Origin: JAVBPB01 sp031549965
GTDB lineage: Bacteria; Bacillota; Clostridia; Lachnospirales; Lachnospiraceae
Length of the DNA: 64,000 nt
NCBI GenBank assembly: GCA_031549965.1
Contig: JAVBPB010000048.1
Coordinates: 62,001-126,000 of the forward strand
Direction: 5' to 3'
The notes beneath the pieces were generated by a model that ran no database searches, was not told where the DNA came from, and saw only the letters and a program-made list of their open reading frames with translations. A program made the position numbers and the translations under genes. Positions 27,624-36,626 of the stretch are shown one piece after another; the first letter of the stretch is position 1; each line of letters starts with the position of its first letter.

Positions 27624-28094
27624 ATGAATTTGACAACTGATGATGTAATTAATAAATACTCTAATATGGTTTATAGACTTTCGTTTTCTCAAACTAAAAA
27701 TATAAGTGATGCTGATGATATTTTTCAGGAAGTGTTTCTAAGATATATAAAATATAATAAGACTTTTGAAAGTGAAGAACATCTTAAGGCTTGGCTTATT
27801 AGAGTAACTATTAATTGCTGTAAAAAATTATGGCATTCCGCATGGTTTAAGCGTACTACTTCACTGGAAGATAGCTTTACCTTTGAGATTAAAGAGGAAA
27901 ATGATATTAATTATGCACTATGTAAATTGCCTGTTAATTATCGGACGGTTATTCATTTATTTTATTATGAAGAATTATCGGTTCGGGAAATAAGTGAAAT
28001 ATTAAATATTAAGGAATCAACTATACGTACCAGATTAACAAGAGCAAGACAAAGTTTAAAGGAAATTCTGAAAGGAGATTATGATTATGTTTAA
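27624..28094 (+). CDS. ECF-type RNA polymerase sigma factor
   Basis: This protein has about 156 residues and begins at the ATG at 27624, behind AAAGGAGG; an in-frame GTG at 27606 precedes that site. Region 2 shows YSNMVYRLSFSQTKNISDADDIFQEVFLRYI and HLKAWLIRVTINCCKKL. Region 4 shows LPVNYRTVIHLFYYEELSVREISEILNIKESTIRTRLTRAR. It overlaps the next gene, which looks like its membrane anti-sigma factor. The target regulon is unknown. Confidence 0.9.
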   Translation: MNLTTDDVINKYSNMVYRLSFSQTKNISDADDIFQEVFLRYIKYNKTFESEEHLKAWLIRVTINCCKKLWHSAWFKRTTSLEDSFTFEIKEENDINYALCKLPVNYRTVIHLFYYEELSVREISEILNIKESTIRTRLTRARQSLKEILKGDYDYV

Positions 28095-28821
28095 AAAATA
28101 TTATAAATCTTTAAATGATCAAATAGTACCTGATGAGAAATTAGTTGAAAAAACTAAAAAAGGAATTGAAAATAAAAGATTTAAAACTAAACCGCTGTAT
28201 ACTTACTCTGCTGTTTTTGCTTGTTTTGCAGTATTGATTGTTTCAGGATTGTTTTTGAAGGAATCAAATCTTTTTAGTAATAAAAAGGAAACTTATTTGT
28301 CTTTTATGGCCGCACCTCAAGTTGCAACTAATAGAAAACTGTTTTTTGATGCTGAAAATTCTAAAGAGGAGTTTTATAGTTTAAGTCAAATTATTGACTA
28401 TTTAGGCGAGGATTTTAGACCAGATTTTATTCCTGACTATCTGACTGAGCAGGAGGATTATCCTCAGCAAATTGTTTTTGACTTGGAAGGTAATGTTGTA
28501 TATGATAATTTTAATTATGGTTACTATGAAAATATTGATGCCTTTGCTGTTCGCTCCATTAACATTCAGGTGTCTAAAGGTAAACTACCCCAAACATGTA
28601 CTTTGTATTTAGCTGATAATACACTTCCTTCCAAAATAAATGGTCATGAGATTCTTGCAAGTTACTCCAAACAGGGGGTATTTGATGGAGGGGATGAACC
28701 AAGTTCTTATCAGGATGTTTATTATGCAGAGTTTGTATATAGTGATATTGGATATATAGTGAATACTACCGGATTAACTGAGGATGAATTTATTCAGGTA
28801 CTAGACTCTATTATAAAATAA
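28087..28821 (+). CDS. Putative membrane anti-sigma factor
   Basis: This protein has about 244 residues, starting at the ATG at 28087 (nine bases after AGGAG; an ATG at 28081 is too close). It overlaps the sigma gene by eight bases. An N-terminal cytoplasmic segment of about 40 residues is followed by one membrane helix (TYSAVFACFAVLIVSGLFL), then an extracytoplasmic domain of about 175 residues with acidic and aromatic content. The arrangement is typical of ECF regulators that sense envelope signals. No zinc-binding HxxxCxxC motif is seen. Function is inferred from context. Confidence 0.75.
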   Translation: MFKKYYKSLNDQIVPDEKLVEKTKKGIENKRFKTKPLYTYSAVFACFAVLIVSGLFLKESNLFSNKKETYLSFMAAPQVATNRKLFFDAENSKEEFYSLSQIIDYLGEDFRPDFIPDYLTEQEDYPQQIVFDLEGNVVYDNFNYGYYENIDAFAVRSINIQVSKGKLPQTCTLYLADNTLPSKINGHEILASYSKQGVFDGGDEPSSYQDVYYAEFVYSDIGYIVNTTGLTEDEFIQVLDSIIK

Positions 28822-28864
28822 AAAACAGGTGCCGTCTCCAGTTTCTGGAGACGCACCTGTTTTT
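28821..28864. terminator. Bidirectional intrinsic terminator
   Basis: ACAGGTGC-C-GTCTCCAG pairs with CTGGAGAC-GCACCTGT around TTT, with a one-base bulge, flanked by A and T runs. It serves the anti-sigma gene on the plus strand and probably cotJC on the minus strand. Confidence 0.9.
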
Positions 28865-28923
28865 CAAGTGACGTATTAATTTATATAATTATTTTAAATT
28901 ATTCGTAATACTTTTAGTAGCAG

Positions 28924-29532
28924 CTATTTAATACAATTCTTATCAAATTCTGGATTAAATGCGTAGAAATTTTTGGAATCTAAATTATCTTGTACTCTTC
29001 TAAGAGCTTCACCAAACCTTTGATAGTGTATGATTTCCCTTGCTCTAAGGAATCTTATTGGATCCGCTACTTCTGGATCTTTTATGAGTCTTAACAAATT
29101 GTCATAAGTCGTTCTTGCCTTTTGCTCTGCCGCCATGTCTTCATGTAAGTCTGTTATTGCATCACCTTTTGACTGGATTGTTGTGGCTGACCAAGGTGTA
29201 CCACTTGCTGCCTGTGGCCATATGCCAAGTGTGTGGTCTACATAATACGGTGCAAAACCTGATTTTTCAATTTCTTCAACAGAAAGGTCTTTCGTTAATT
29301 GATGGACAATTGAACAAATTATTTCAAGATGAGCAAGTTCTTCCGTACCTATGTCAGTTAGTAAACCCGCTACCTCTCTATAAGGCATAGAAAATCTTTG
29401 AGATAAATATCTTAAACTGGCACCTAATTCTCCATCCGGTCCACCAAATTGACTCATTATAACCTGTGCCAGTTTAGGATTACATCTTGTAATTTTTACA
29501 GGATATTGCAATCTTTTTTCATAATTCCACAT
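28924..29532 (-). CDS. cotJC: Spore coat protein CotJC, manganese catalase-like
   Basis: The start is the ATG at 29532 behind GGAGGG; upstream in-frame codons belong to cotJB. The roughly 202-residue protein is a ferritin-like Mn-catalase of the CotJC type: MWNYEKRLQYPVKI at the N-terminus, FGGPDGELGASLRYLSQRF, TDIGTEELAHLEII (Glu and His metal ligands), DLHEDMAAEQKARTTYDNLL and REIIHYQRFGEAL. It is part of cotJABC, a spore coat operon made in the mother cell. It shows the organism can sporulate. Confidence 0.93.
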   Translation of the reverse strand: MWNYEKRLQYPVKITRCNPKLAQVIMSQFGGPDGELGASLRYLSQRFSMPYREVAGLLTDIGTEELAHLEIICSIVHQLTKDLSVEEIEKSGFAPYYVDHTLGIWPQAASGTPWSATTIQSKGDAITDLHEDMAAEQKARTTYDNLLRLIKDPEVADPIRFLRAREIIHYQRFGEALRRVQDNLDSKNFYAFNPEFDKNCIK

Positions 29533-29533
29533 A

Positions 29534-29785
29534 CTAACCCTCCACTTCCCAAGGCCATGGAGTTTCAACCCAAGCCCAGCCATTTTTAATATTTACCATA
29601 TCAGATGTCAAAGGTCCAAAATAGGTTGTGTAGTCCTTAATTGCCTGTTGCCTTGCTTGCTTATAGTGTTCATAGTATTCTAGTGCTACCATATCATTTG
29701 GATGTGTATCAAGATATAATACTACATCATTAATGGCAAAGCTGACAGTATCAATATACAGCAATAACTTATCACTATCCTTCAT
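29534..29785 (-). CDS. cotJB: Spore coat protein CotJB
   Basis: This 83-residue protein with LLLYIDTVSFAINDVVLYLDTHP, YYEHYKQARQQAIKDY and NGWAWVETPWPWE matches CotJB. The ATG at 29785 lies two bases after the cotJA stop; a GTG six bases earlier overlaps cotJA. It lies between cotJA and cotJC and is part of the same coat-assembly operon. Confidence 0.9.
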   Translation of the reverse strand: MKDSDKLLLYIDTVSFAINDVVLYLDTHPNDMVALEYYEHYKQARQQAIKDYTTYFGPLTSDMVNIKNGWAWVETPWPWEVEG

Positions 29786-29787
29786 GT

Positions 29788-30078
29788 TCACGACCTGCCA
29801 CCTCTCATTTCAGTTTTATAACATAAAAAAGGTAAATCTAGTTCTGGGAATATGGTTCCCTTACATAATGCCTCTTCTGCACTAAAAACTGTATTCCATC
29901 TTTGCCATGGAACATAAGCCATAGCTAAGGATTTTTCGTTTTTCATTTCATGCGAAAATCTTTCATGCATACAATCTTTTTTCATCTTGTCTGCATTATT
30001 ACTGCAATCATTATTAGACTTACAATTGCAAGTATCGAGGGTAAGGTAGTCATACATTGGACGTCTAAAATTATCCAT
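29788..30078 (-). CDS. cotJA: Spore coat-associated protein CotJA
   Basis: This 96-residue protein ends with the CotJA core SLAMAYVPWQRWNTVFSAEEALCKGTIFPELD and LPF. A Cys/Asn-rich N-terminal segment (TCNCKSNNDCSNN) is unusual compared with Bacillus CotJA and could bind metal or crosslink. AAAGGAG precedes the ATG by about 10 bases. The operon is expected to be under a mother-cell sigma factor, but I could not define its promoter. Confidence 0.88.
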   Translation of the reverse strand: MDNFRRPMYDYLTLDTCNCKSNNDCSNNADKMKKDCMHERFSHEMKNEKSLAMAYVPWQRWNTVFSAEEALCKGTIFPELDLPFLCYKTEMRGGRS

Positions 30079-30237
30079 TAAATAGCAGCTCCTTTCATAT
30101 TATTAGCATAATTTTATTTTATGAAAAAACAAAAAACTTGTTACATAATAATAAAAATATTTACTAAGTCGCAAACTATGGTATACTAAATAATAATATG
30201 TATTGAGCATTAGTAAGTAAACACAAAGGAGTACATT

Positions 30238-30711
30238 ATGAAATCTGAAAAACATGTATCTGACTCACTAACTGAACAAATTCAAATCTTAATGCCTGAA
30301 CATATAAATGGATCAGGACGTTTATTTGGTGGAAAATTAATGGAATGGATTGATATTGTGGCAGGAGTTGTTGCCAGAAGGCACTCCGAACACAATGTAA
30401 TAACTGCTGCTATTGATAATCTGCAATTTAAAGAAGGTGCATATATTAATGATACTTTAGTGATTATTGGTCGAATAACCTATGCCGGAAATACATCAAT
30501 GGAAATTAGAGTTGATACTTATGTAGAAGATCTAAGCGGAATGAGAAGAGTTATAAACAGGGCTTATTTAGTTATGGTTGCCCTTGACGAAAATCAAAAG
30601 CCCGTTCATGTGCCTAAGTTAGTACTTGACAATCTTTCAGAACAGGCTGAATGGAATGGAGCAATTAAACGTTTTGATTTAAGAAAACAAAGACGTATAG
30701 AAGGTTTTTAA
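30238..30711 (+). CDS. Acyl-CoA thioesterase (YciA/BACH-like hotdog fold)
   Basis: This 157-residue protein has MPEHINGSGRLFGGKLMEWIDIVAGVVARRHS, the hotdog helix signature of YciA/YkhA-type acyl-CoA hydrolases, and TAAIDNLQFKEG and VDTYVEDLSGMRRVINRAYLVMVALDE. It should hydrolyse medium or short acyl-CoA to free CoA. A TATACT -10-like element lies near 30181-30186, and AAAGGAG precedes the ATG. It is monocistronic and convergent with ispD. Confidence 0.88.
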   Translation: MKSEKHVSDSLTEQIQILMPEHINGSGRLFGGKLMEWIDIVAGVVARRHSEHNVITAAIDNLQFKEGAYINDTLVIIGRITYAGNTSMEIRVDTYVEDLSGMRRVINRAYLVMVALDENQKPVHVPKLVLDNLSEQAEWNGAIKRFDLRKQRRIEGF

Positions 30712-30714
30712 ATT

Positions 30715-31404
30715 TTAAGAATTAAGTAAAGCCTTTGCTATTAAAAGATCTTCATTTGTAGTTACTTTTATGTTCTTATAATCACCCATAATTAGTTTTA
30801 TGGGATAACCAAGCATTGCCTCTACTGCCATTGCATCATCAGTAACAGACACCTCTTCCTTAATTAACTTATCATAAGCTTCTTTGACTAGTGAATATCT
30901 AAAAGCCTGAGGTGTTTGAACTGACCACATCTTTTCTCTTAGGGGAGTACTTTCAACAAAATTATTATCATCTGCCATTTTAATTGTGTCCTTAACTAAA
31001 ACCGCTGCAACGCAAGCCTTATATTCATATACCGATTTAATCATTCTTAAAAGAAGGTCTTTTGAAAGTAAAGGTCTTGCACCATCATGAATTAATACAT
31101 AAGAATCATCATTTTCAATTGCAAGAAGACCATTATATACTGAATTGTATCTTTCTTTTCCACCGACTACAATTTTTTTAACTTTTGTAAAATTATATTT
31201 GTCGACAATATCTTCTTTACAATACTTAGTTTCACCATCACCAACAACTAATATTACTTCGTCTATATCCTTTTCATCTTCAAAGGTCTTTAATGAATAA
31301 TATAAAATCGGCTTATCCTCAATAATTATATACTGCTTAGAAATATTGCTATTCATTCTTTTTCCCTGCCCTCCGGCAAGAACTATACCTATTATCTTAC
31401 TCAC
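30715..31404 (-). CDS. ispD: 2-C-methyl-D-erythritol 4-phosphate cytidylyltransferase
   Basis: This 229-residue protein has the nucleotidyltransferase loop IVLAGGQGKRMNSNISKQY, VLIHDGARPL, DTIKMADDN, TPQAFRYSLVKEAYDK and VTDDAMAVEAMLGYPIKLIMGDYKNIKVTTNEDL. It carries out the CTP-dependent step of the MEP isoprenoid pathway. The start is GTG with GAGG upstream. It is the last gene of the tsaE-to-ispD run, four bases after tsaD. Confidence 0.93.
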   Translation of the reverse strand: MSKIIGIVLAGGQGKRMNSNISKQYIIIEDKPILYYSLKTFEDEKDIDEVILVVGDGETKYCKEDIVDKYNFTKVKKIVVGGKERYNSVYNGLLAIENDDSYVLIHDGARPLLSKDLLLRMIKSVYEYKACVAAVLVKDTIKMADDNNFVESTPLREKMWSVQTPQAFRYSLVKEAYDKLIKEEVSVTDDAMAVEAMLGYPIKLIMGDYKNIKVTTNEDLLIAKALLNS

Positions 31405-31408
31405 GTCT

Positions 31409-32431
31409 CTACCTCTGGCCTATCTTTAAATTAGGTACTGCATTTAAATCAAGACCATGCCTTACACCATTAATATATTCATAATAAGCAGCCACTCCAA
31501 TCATAGCAGCATTATCTGTACAATAAACAGGACTTGGATAATAAAAGGATATACCGTTTTTATCACATCCTACTTTCATCTCTTCTCTCAGTGAAGAATT
31601 TGACGCTACTCCTCCTGCAATTGCTATTTTATTTAAACCATACTCTTTTGCTGCAAGAATAGTCTTTGAGACTAGTACGTCAATAACCGCTGCCTGAAAG
31701 GATGCCGCTATATCAGCTTTATTTAATTCTATTGCTTTCATATTGCACACGTTAATGTGATTTAAAACAGATGATTTTAAACCGCTAAAACTAAAATCAA
31801 ACTTTGCATCCTGCATATTCGCTCTTGGAAAATCAATCGCCTTTTTGTTTCCTTCCTTAGAAAGCTTATCAATTAAAGGTCCTCCCGGATATCCCAAGCC
31901 AATTGCTCTAGAAACTTTGTCAAAAGCTTCTCCTGCTGCATCATCTCTGGTTTTTCCGATTATTTCATATTTGCCAAAATCCTTAACTATAACTAAATGT
32001 GAGTGCCCTCCTGATACCACCAGACATAAAAAAGGCGGCTTTAGATCTTCATTATCAATATAATTAGCACAAATATGCCCTTCAATATGATGCACTCCAA
32101 CTAAAGGCTTATTCATGGCAAAACTAAGTGCCTTAGCATGTGCCAAACCAACTAATAAAGCTCCCACTAGCCCTGGCCCATATGTAACACCTATTACATC
32201 AATATTATTAAGTTCAACATTTGCTTTGGTTAAAGCTTCATCTACAACCTGATTAATCTTTTCTATATGCTTTCTTGATGCTATTTCCGGAACTACACCA
32301 CCATATTGCTTGTGCAAATCTATCTGTGAATATATCACATTTGATAATATTTTCCTGCCATTTTTTACTACAGCCGCAGAAGTTTCATCACAAGAGCTTT
32401 CTATTGCTAATATTTGTATGTCTTTTTCCAT
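31409..32431 (-). CDS. tsaD: tRNA N6-threonylcarbamoyladenosine transferase TsaD
   Basis: This 340-residue protein has the Kae1/TsaD signature: ILAIESSCDETSAAVV, HIEGHICANYI (metal-binding His), LVVSGGHSHLV, AGEAFDKVSRAIGLGYPGGP, AIAGGVASNS and YCTDNAAMIGVAAYY. It transfers the threonylcarbamoyl group to A37 of ANN-decoding tRNAs together with TsaB and TsaE, both encoded nearby on the same strand. GGAG precedes the ATG. Confidence 0.96.
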   Translation of the reverse strand: MEKDIQILAIESSCDETSAAVVKNGRKILSNVIYSQIDLHKQYGGVVPEIASRKHIEKINQVVDEALTKANVELNNIDVIGVTYGPGLVGALLVGLAHAKALSFAMNKPLVGVHHIEGHICANYIDNEDLKPPFLCLVVSGGHSHLVIVKDFGKYEIIGKTRDDAAGEAFDKVSRAIGLGYPGGPLIDKLSKEGNKKAIDFPRANMQDAKFDFSFSGLKSSVLNHINVCNMKAIELNKADIAASFQAAVIDVLVSKTILAAKEYGLNKIAIAGGVASNSSLREEMKVGCDKNGISFYYPSPVYCTDNAAMIGVAAYYEYINGVRHGLDLNAVPNLKIGQR

Positions 32432-32433
32432 TT

Positions 32434-33033
32434 TTATTCTCCACTAATTTCCGGATCGTCAGTAATTTGCCAACCCAGTATTTTCCACCTATTCAGTCCA
32501 TCTTTACGTAGCAAAAACTTCTCAAATACTTTTGTATAGTCAGTTTTATGTTTTACAGTATAAGTAGAAGTTAAAGATGCATACTCTTTCCCTTCATTCT
32601 CCCATGTTTTAACAACACTACTGTCATCTACTGTAGATGTAACTATAATTTTTTGCAATGTATGATACATTGTTACTTCTTCTTTTAAAGAAGAGATATG
32701 TGTATCTACTGGATTATTTTCTAAAAGTTCCTCATCAAAAAGACCTCTTATTTGTACTCCCATCTTTTCTACAATATCGTCCTTAATACCTTCCTCATTA
32801 TACAAACAAGTAATCATCCTATTATACATTTTAACTGTATCTCTTGGAGATACAGGGTAATTTACATTAAAATCCTTCTCCAAAAGAATTTCTACCTCTG
32901 TTTTAGATTTAACATCTTCATTATTCTTTTTTGAATAATTTCCCAAATATACATAATAATATAAAATAAAACCTGCCAAAGCCACCATAAAGATAATAGT
33001 AAAAAAATTTCTTAAGGCATATCGTTTCTTCAT
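32434..33033 (-). CDS. Uncharacterised membrane-anchored protein (DUF6715-like)
   Basis: This 199-residue protein has one N-terminal membrane helix (FFTIIFMVALAGFILYYYVYLG) and an extracellular domain with VSPRDTVKMYNRMITCLYNEEG, LASLTSTYTVKH-like strands and DGLNRWKILGWQITDD. I recall similar proteins, annotated DUF6715, in Lachnospiraceae, but could not check this. The C-terminal part looks like a small NTF2-like fold. It lies two bases from tsaD, within the housekeeping run. No function is known. Confidence 0.72.
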   Translation of the reverse strand: MKKRYALRNFFTIIFMVALAGFILYYYVYLGNYSKKNNEDVKSKTEVEILLEKDFNVNYPVSPRDTVKMYNRMITCLYNEEGIKDDIVEKMGVQIRGLFDEELLENNPVDTHISSLKEEVTMYHTLQKIIVTSTVDDSSVVKTWENEGKEYASLTSTYTVKHKTDYTKVFEKFLLRKDGLNRWKILGWQITDDPEISGE

Positions 33034-33051
33034 AAATCCACCTATTTTGGC

Positions 33052-33966
33052 TTACATACTATCTTCAAATTCAAGAGTAATAGTCTTGCCATCCTTTCCG
33101 GGTTTTGAATTTTCAAATATTTTTTCAACATCTTTCATAAATTCTTCCGGTCTTACTAAAGAAGGGCTATAGTGAGTTAACCACATTTCTTTAACCATGG
33201 CTTCCTTTGCAATACCTGCTGCTTCATAAAAAGTCATATGTTTATATTCTACTGCTTTAGCTTCCTTACCCTTTTCCCCATACATGCCTTCACATATAAA
33301 TAAATCTGCGTTATAAGCTTGTTCCACAATAAAAGGTATTGGTCTTGTATCGGTACAATAAGTAAGCTTAATGCCTTTTCTCTCTGAGCCTAGTACCATA
33401 TCAGGCGTATAGGTTACATGAGAAAGTACAATCTCTTCACCTTTTTGAAGACGATTCCAAAATTCCTTAGGTATTCCGTTTTCATTAGCCTTCTCTAACA
33501 TAAACCTTCCCACTCTTGGTATTAATATATTAAATCCATAACAAGTTACGTTATGATTGACTTTAAAAGCCTCTAATGTATATCCATATAAATATAATAC
33601 TTCCTTTTGTGCAGTTAATTCAATAAAATTAATCTCAAATGGAAGTTCTGGTGCTATTACTCTTAATGAATTTACCACTCTTTCAATACCCTTAGGACCT
33701 ATTAGTGTAAGAGGCTGTGTTCTTTCAGCATTACCCATAGTAAGCAAAAGTCCCGGCAAACCACTTATATGATCTGCATGGTAATGAGTAAAACATATGA
33801 CATCTATTGGTTTAAAGCTCCAACCTTTTTCTTTTATAGCGATTTGTGTACCTTCTCCGCAATCAATAAGTAAACTGCTTCCATTAAATCTTGTCATTAA
33901 TGATGTTAACCATCTATGGGGCAATGGCATCATACCACTTGTTCCTAATAAACAAACATCTAACAT
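33052..33966 (-). CDS. rnz: Ribonuclease Z
   Basis: This 304-residue metallo-beta-lactamase-fold protein has MMPLPHRWLTS at the start, the zinc motif HYHADH (residues 61-66), VNHNVTCYGF, KLTYCTDTRP and WLTHYSPSL. It matures tRNA 3' ends lacking encoded CCA; the tRNA-fMet of this window lacks CCA. GAGG precedes the ATG. It lies between the t6A genes, a gene order seen in Clostridia. Confidence 0.93.
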   Translation of the reverse strand: MLDVCLLGTSGMMPLPHRWLTSLMTRFNGSSLLIDCGEGTQIAIKEKGWSFKPIDVICFTHYHADHISGLPGLLLTMGNAERTQPLTLIGPKGIERVVNSLRVIAPELPFEINFIELTAQKEVLYLYGYTLEAFKVNHNVTCYGFNILIPRVGRFMLEKANENGIPKEFWNRLQKGEEIVLSHVTYTPDMVLGSERKGIKLTYCTDTRPIPFIVEQAYNADLFICEGMYGEKGKEAKAVEYKHMTFYEAAGIAKEAMVKEMWLTHYSPSLVRPEEFMKDVEKIFENSKPGKDGKTITLEFEDSM

Positions 33967-34081
33967 GTGTATTCCTCATTTCAAGTATTTATATGTTAAA
34001 ACTGTACCACTATTTTAATGAAATATCAATAATAAAATATATTTTTAGCCATTATAATTCCTTAACAATAAATTTTAATAC

Positions 34082-34108
34082 AAAAAAGGGGCAGTTTCCC
34101 ACCCCTTT
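34082..34108 (-). terminator. Intrinsic terminator after 34113-34367 gene
   Basis: AAAGGGG and CCCCTTT pair around a loop of about ten bases, followed by TTTTTT on the minus strand. Confidence 0.82.
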
Positions 34109-34112
34109 AAAT

Positions 34113-34367
34113 CTAATTTCCTAATACTTCGCCCTTATTAGTTATTACTATTGGCAATTTAAAGCTTTTCACTAACTCATCATAACATTTTTCACAAAGA
34201 TTAAAGGTATGAATTTCGCAGTCTTTTTCTGAAAAATAGCCCCATTCTTTCTTAGCATTGAAAACATCTTCCTTTAATATATCATTTTCAATCTTTAATT
34301 CTTTGCCACACATGTTACAATTATGAATTATTATTTTATCAACTAAAGGCGATTTAATTTTTCTCAT
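34113..34367 (-). CDS. Small zinc-ribbon-like protein of unknown function
   Basis: The ATG at 34367 follows GAGGAGG; a start at 34385 would place that site inside the gene. The roughly 84-residue protein has NCNMCGKEL near the N-terminus and FNLCEKCYDELVKSF further on, giving two CxxC knuckles that should bind zinc. The segment between is charged. It has its own terminator and looks monocistronic. I do not recognise a family. Confidence 0.7.
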   Translation of the reverse strand: MRKIKSPLVDKIIIHNCNMCGKELKIENDILKEDVFNAKKEWGYFSEKDCEIHTFNLCEKCYDELVKSFKLPIVITNKGEVLGN

Positions 34368-34500
34368 ACTTTTTATCCTCCTCATAAGAATATCCGCTCA
34401 GATAGTTTCAAGAAAAAAATCAACTCTTTAGATTTATTATAAATGAAAAACTTCAAAATTTATAGTGGAAATTAATGTTTTATGTCGAAGGTTATGGTCG

Positions 34501-34938
34501 TCAAATGTAAAGCCACATAATCATTGCATCTTCCTTGGGAGTATCATAAAAATCCTTTCGCACTCCAACTGATTTAAATCCCTGATTGGTGTATAGCTTT
34601 ATTGCTGATTGGTTACTTACTCTTACTTCTAAAGTAAATGCTTTAGTTTCACTTTTCTTAGCCCTTTCTATTAATTCACGAAGCATAAGTGCTCCTATTC
34701 CTTTATTCCTTGCCTCTTTCTTTACTGCCACATTATTAATCTGTCCTTCATCAAGTACCTGCCATAAGCCACAATAACCCATAAGCTCTACCCCTTCAAT
34801 TGCCACAAGGTAAATATGATTTTTGTTATTAATTGAATCTGTAAAGTCTTTTATTGTCCATGGATGGGAAAAAGTTTTATTTTCTATTTCTATAACTTCA
34901 TTAAGATCTTCTATTGTCATTTCCCTGATATAAATCAT
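34501..34938 (-). CDS. rimI: Ribosomal protein S18-alanine N-acetyltransferase RimI
   Basis: This 145-residue GNAT protein has IREMTIEDLNEVIEIENKTFSHPW, VAIEGVELMGYCGLW, INNVAVKKEARNKGIGALMLRELIERAK (acetyl-CoA loop) and FTLEVRVSNQSAIKLYTNQGFKSVGVRKDFY. That pattern is classic RimI. It lies directly downstream of tsaB, as in most Firmicutes. AGGAG precedes the ATG. Confidence 0.93.
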   Translation of the reverse strand: MIYIREMTIEDLNEVIEIENKTFSHPWTIKDFTDSINNKNHIYLVAIEGVELMGYCGLWQVLDEGQINNVAVKKEARNKGIGALMLRELIERAKKSETKAFTLEVRVSNQSAIKLYTNQGFKSVGVRKDFYDTPKEDAMIMWLYI

Positions 34939-34947
34939 AAAGTTCTC

Positions 34948-35664
34948 CTACGTTGTTTCTAGGTTCTTTTGCTTTTGTGCCAGTTCTCTTTCTGCCTGGG
35001 ATAATCTTAAATACTCTGGTTTATGCTCTGATGGATTTTCTATCTTGTTGTCCCTATAATAAATCAATCCTAATGCCCCTACTGCTGCTGCTCTTTGACG
35101 GTTTAGATGAGGCGGTGCAAAGGAATAATTTACTTTAAGCTTTTCATTAATTACCTCCTTAAATACTCCAACTCCATCCCCTACAAATATAATACTTTTT
35201 CCAATATTATTAATTTCTACTATAATCTCATCAATAGATACTGCTCTTTGAGACAAAACATTCTGCATATTATAATTATTAAATTCATAGATACCTGTAT
35301 ATACCTGATTTCTTTTGGCATCCATAATCGGGCATACTAAATCGGTTACTTGATATAGGTTATAAGCAAGTCCCTCTAAAGTAGGTACATTAATCAGTGG
35401 AATATTAAGTGCCTGCCCAAGACCTTTAGCAGTAGATGAACCTATTCTAAGTCCGGTAAATGAACCTGGCCCTCCAGATACCGCTATTGCATCAATTTGT
35501 TTAATATCCAGTTCAATCATCCCAGTAATTTCTTCAATCATTGGAAGAAGTGTTTGAGAATGAGTTTTCTTATGGTTTATGGTATACTCAGCTAATACTG
35601 TTTCTTCGCTTACTATTGCTACTGTAGCTACAATTCCTGAACTATCTATTGCTAAAATTCTCAT
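34948..35664 (-). CDS. tsaB: t6A biosynthesis protein TsaB
   Basis: This 238-residue actin-like protein starts with ILAIDSSGIVATVAIV and has HSQTLLPMIEEI, DAIAVSGGPGSFTGLRIG, AKGLGQALNIP and CPIMDAKRNQVYTGIYEF, matching TsaB/YeaZ. It is the scaffold partner of TsaD. Its ATG overlaps the tsaE stop by four bases. Confidence 0.94.
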   Translation of the reverse strand: MRILAIDSSGIVATVAIVSEETVLAEYTINHKKTHSQTLLPMIEEITGMIELDIKQIDAIAVSGGPGSFTGLRIGSSTAKGLGQALNIPLINVPTLEGLAYNLYQVTDLVCPIMDAKRNQVYTGIYEFNNYNMQNVLSQRAVSIDEIIVEINNIGKSIIFVGDGVGVFKEVINEKLKVNYSFAPPHLNRQRAAAVGALGLIYYRDNKIENPSEHKPEYLRLSQAERELAQKQKNLETT

Positions 35665-36092
35665 ATATCCACTCCTTCTAAAATAATCCTTCTGTAATCA
35701 AAGCCTTTATCCAGATCTTTTTCTATAGTAATTGTTTTAATATCATTAGGTAATAATTCTTCAATTAAATTTGCCCATTCTACTAAGCAAACACCATTTC
35801 CATAAAAACAATCCTCATATCCTATCTCATCCATTTCGCTAATATCTCCAATTCTATATACATCAAAATGATAAAACGGTAATCTTCCATCATCATATTG
35901 TTGTACAATGGTAAAAGTGGGACTACAAATACTTTCTTCTATCAAAAGGCCTTTGGCAAATCCAGCTGTAAATACTGTCTTTCCTACTCCTAAATCCCCT
36001 ATGAGACAAAATATATCATTTGGGTTTGCCTCTTCACCTATTTTTTTACCTATATCAAAAGTTTCTTTCTCGCTATTTGTTTCTATAATCAT
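35661..36092 (-). CDS. tsaE: t6A biosynthesis ATPase TsaE
   Basis: This 143-residue protein has the Walker A LIGDLGVGKTVFTAGFAKGL, SPTFTIVQQYDDGRLPFYHFDVYRI, and GVCLVEWANLIEELLP. It is the ATPase that drives TsaBD. It is the first gene of the t6A run, and tsaB overlaps its end. Confidence 0.94.
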   Translation of the reverse strand: MIIETNSEKETFDIGKKIGEEANPNDIFCLIGDLGVGKTVFTAGFAKGLLIEESICSPTFTIVQQYDDGRLPFYHFDVYRIGDISEMDEIGYEDCFYGNGVCLVEWANLIEELLPNDIKTITIEKDLDKGFDYRRIILEGVDI

Positions 36093-36119
36093 GAAAATAA
36101 CTTCACTTTCCCTGTATTT

Positions 36120-36626
36120 TTATTTTACCTTTATTTTTAGTATCTTTTTATCAAGCTTTTTTGTCATTAAATTAATAAGCTCATTATAATTTGATTCAAG
36201 TACATATTTGGGAATTATAAAAGCTCTGACTTTTGATGTATATATTAATACTGACTTAGGGCTCTTTACAACTTTAGTTATGTCCTCCCATACTACCTTT
36301 GCATCCTCATCGTTTTGGTTGATTTCAATGCCCTCTTCATTAAATGTATAATTAAGAGGTTCCTTGTACATAGGCGTTAGTAATACTTGCTGTTTTGCTC
36401 TTAGTGATAACTGTATTGGATAAATTACCGTAAATAACGCACTTCCAAGTGCTAATATTAGAAGCCCTGTACTACCCATAGTATTAAAATTAACTATTAA
36501 CATAATTAAAGATGCCATACTTATACAAAGTCCAACTAATCCTGATAAATGAGTATATGTATGATATATTAAGAAGTCAAACATATCTTTTGATTTTATT
36601 TGGATACTTATTTTTATCTCTTTCAT
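36120..36626 (-). CDS. YcxB-like membrane protein
   Basis: This 168-residue protein has two membrane helices (about residues 27-47 and 51-70) followed by a soluble region with EPLNYTFNEEGIEINQNDEDAKVVWEDITKVVKSPKSVLIYTSKVRAFIIPK, the YcxB-like C-terminal pattern. Function is unknown; this family resembles bacterial PH-like domains. It lies upstream of tsaE with a 27-base gap and may share its transcript. Confidence 0.75.
   Translation of the reverse strand: MKEIKISIQIKSKDMFDFLIYHTYTHLSGLVGLCISMASLIMLIVNFNTMGSTGLLILALGSALFTVIYPIQLSLRAKQQVLLTPMYKEPLNYTFNEEGIEINQNDEDAKVVWEDITKVVKSPKSVLIYTSKVRAFIIPKYVLESNYNELINLMTKKLDKKILKIKVK

Noticed and set aside
28822..28864. Riboswitch-like structure after the anti-sigma gene
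   Set aside because: It is a simple bidirectional terminator with one stem and T run.
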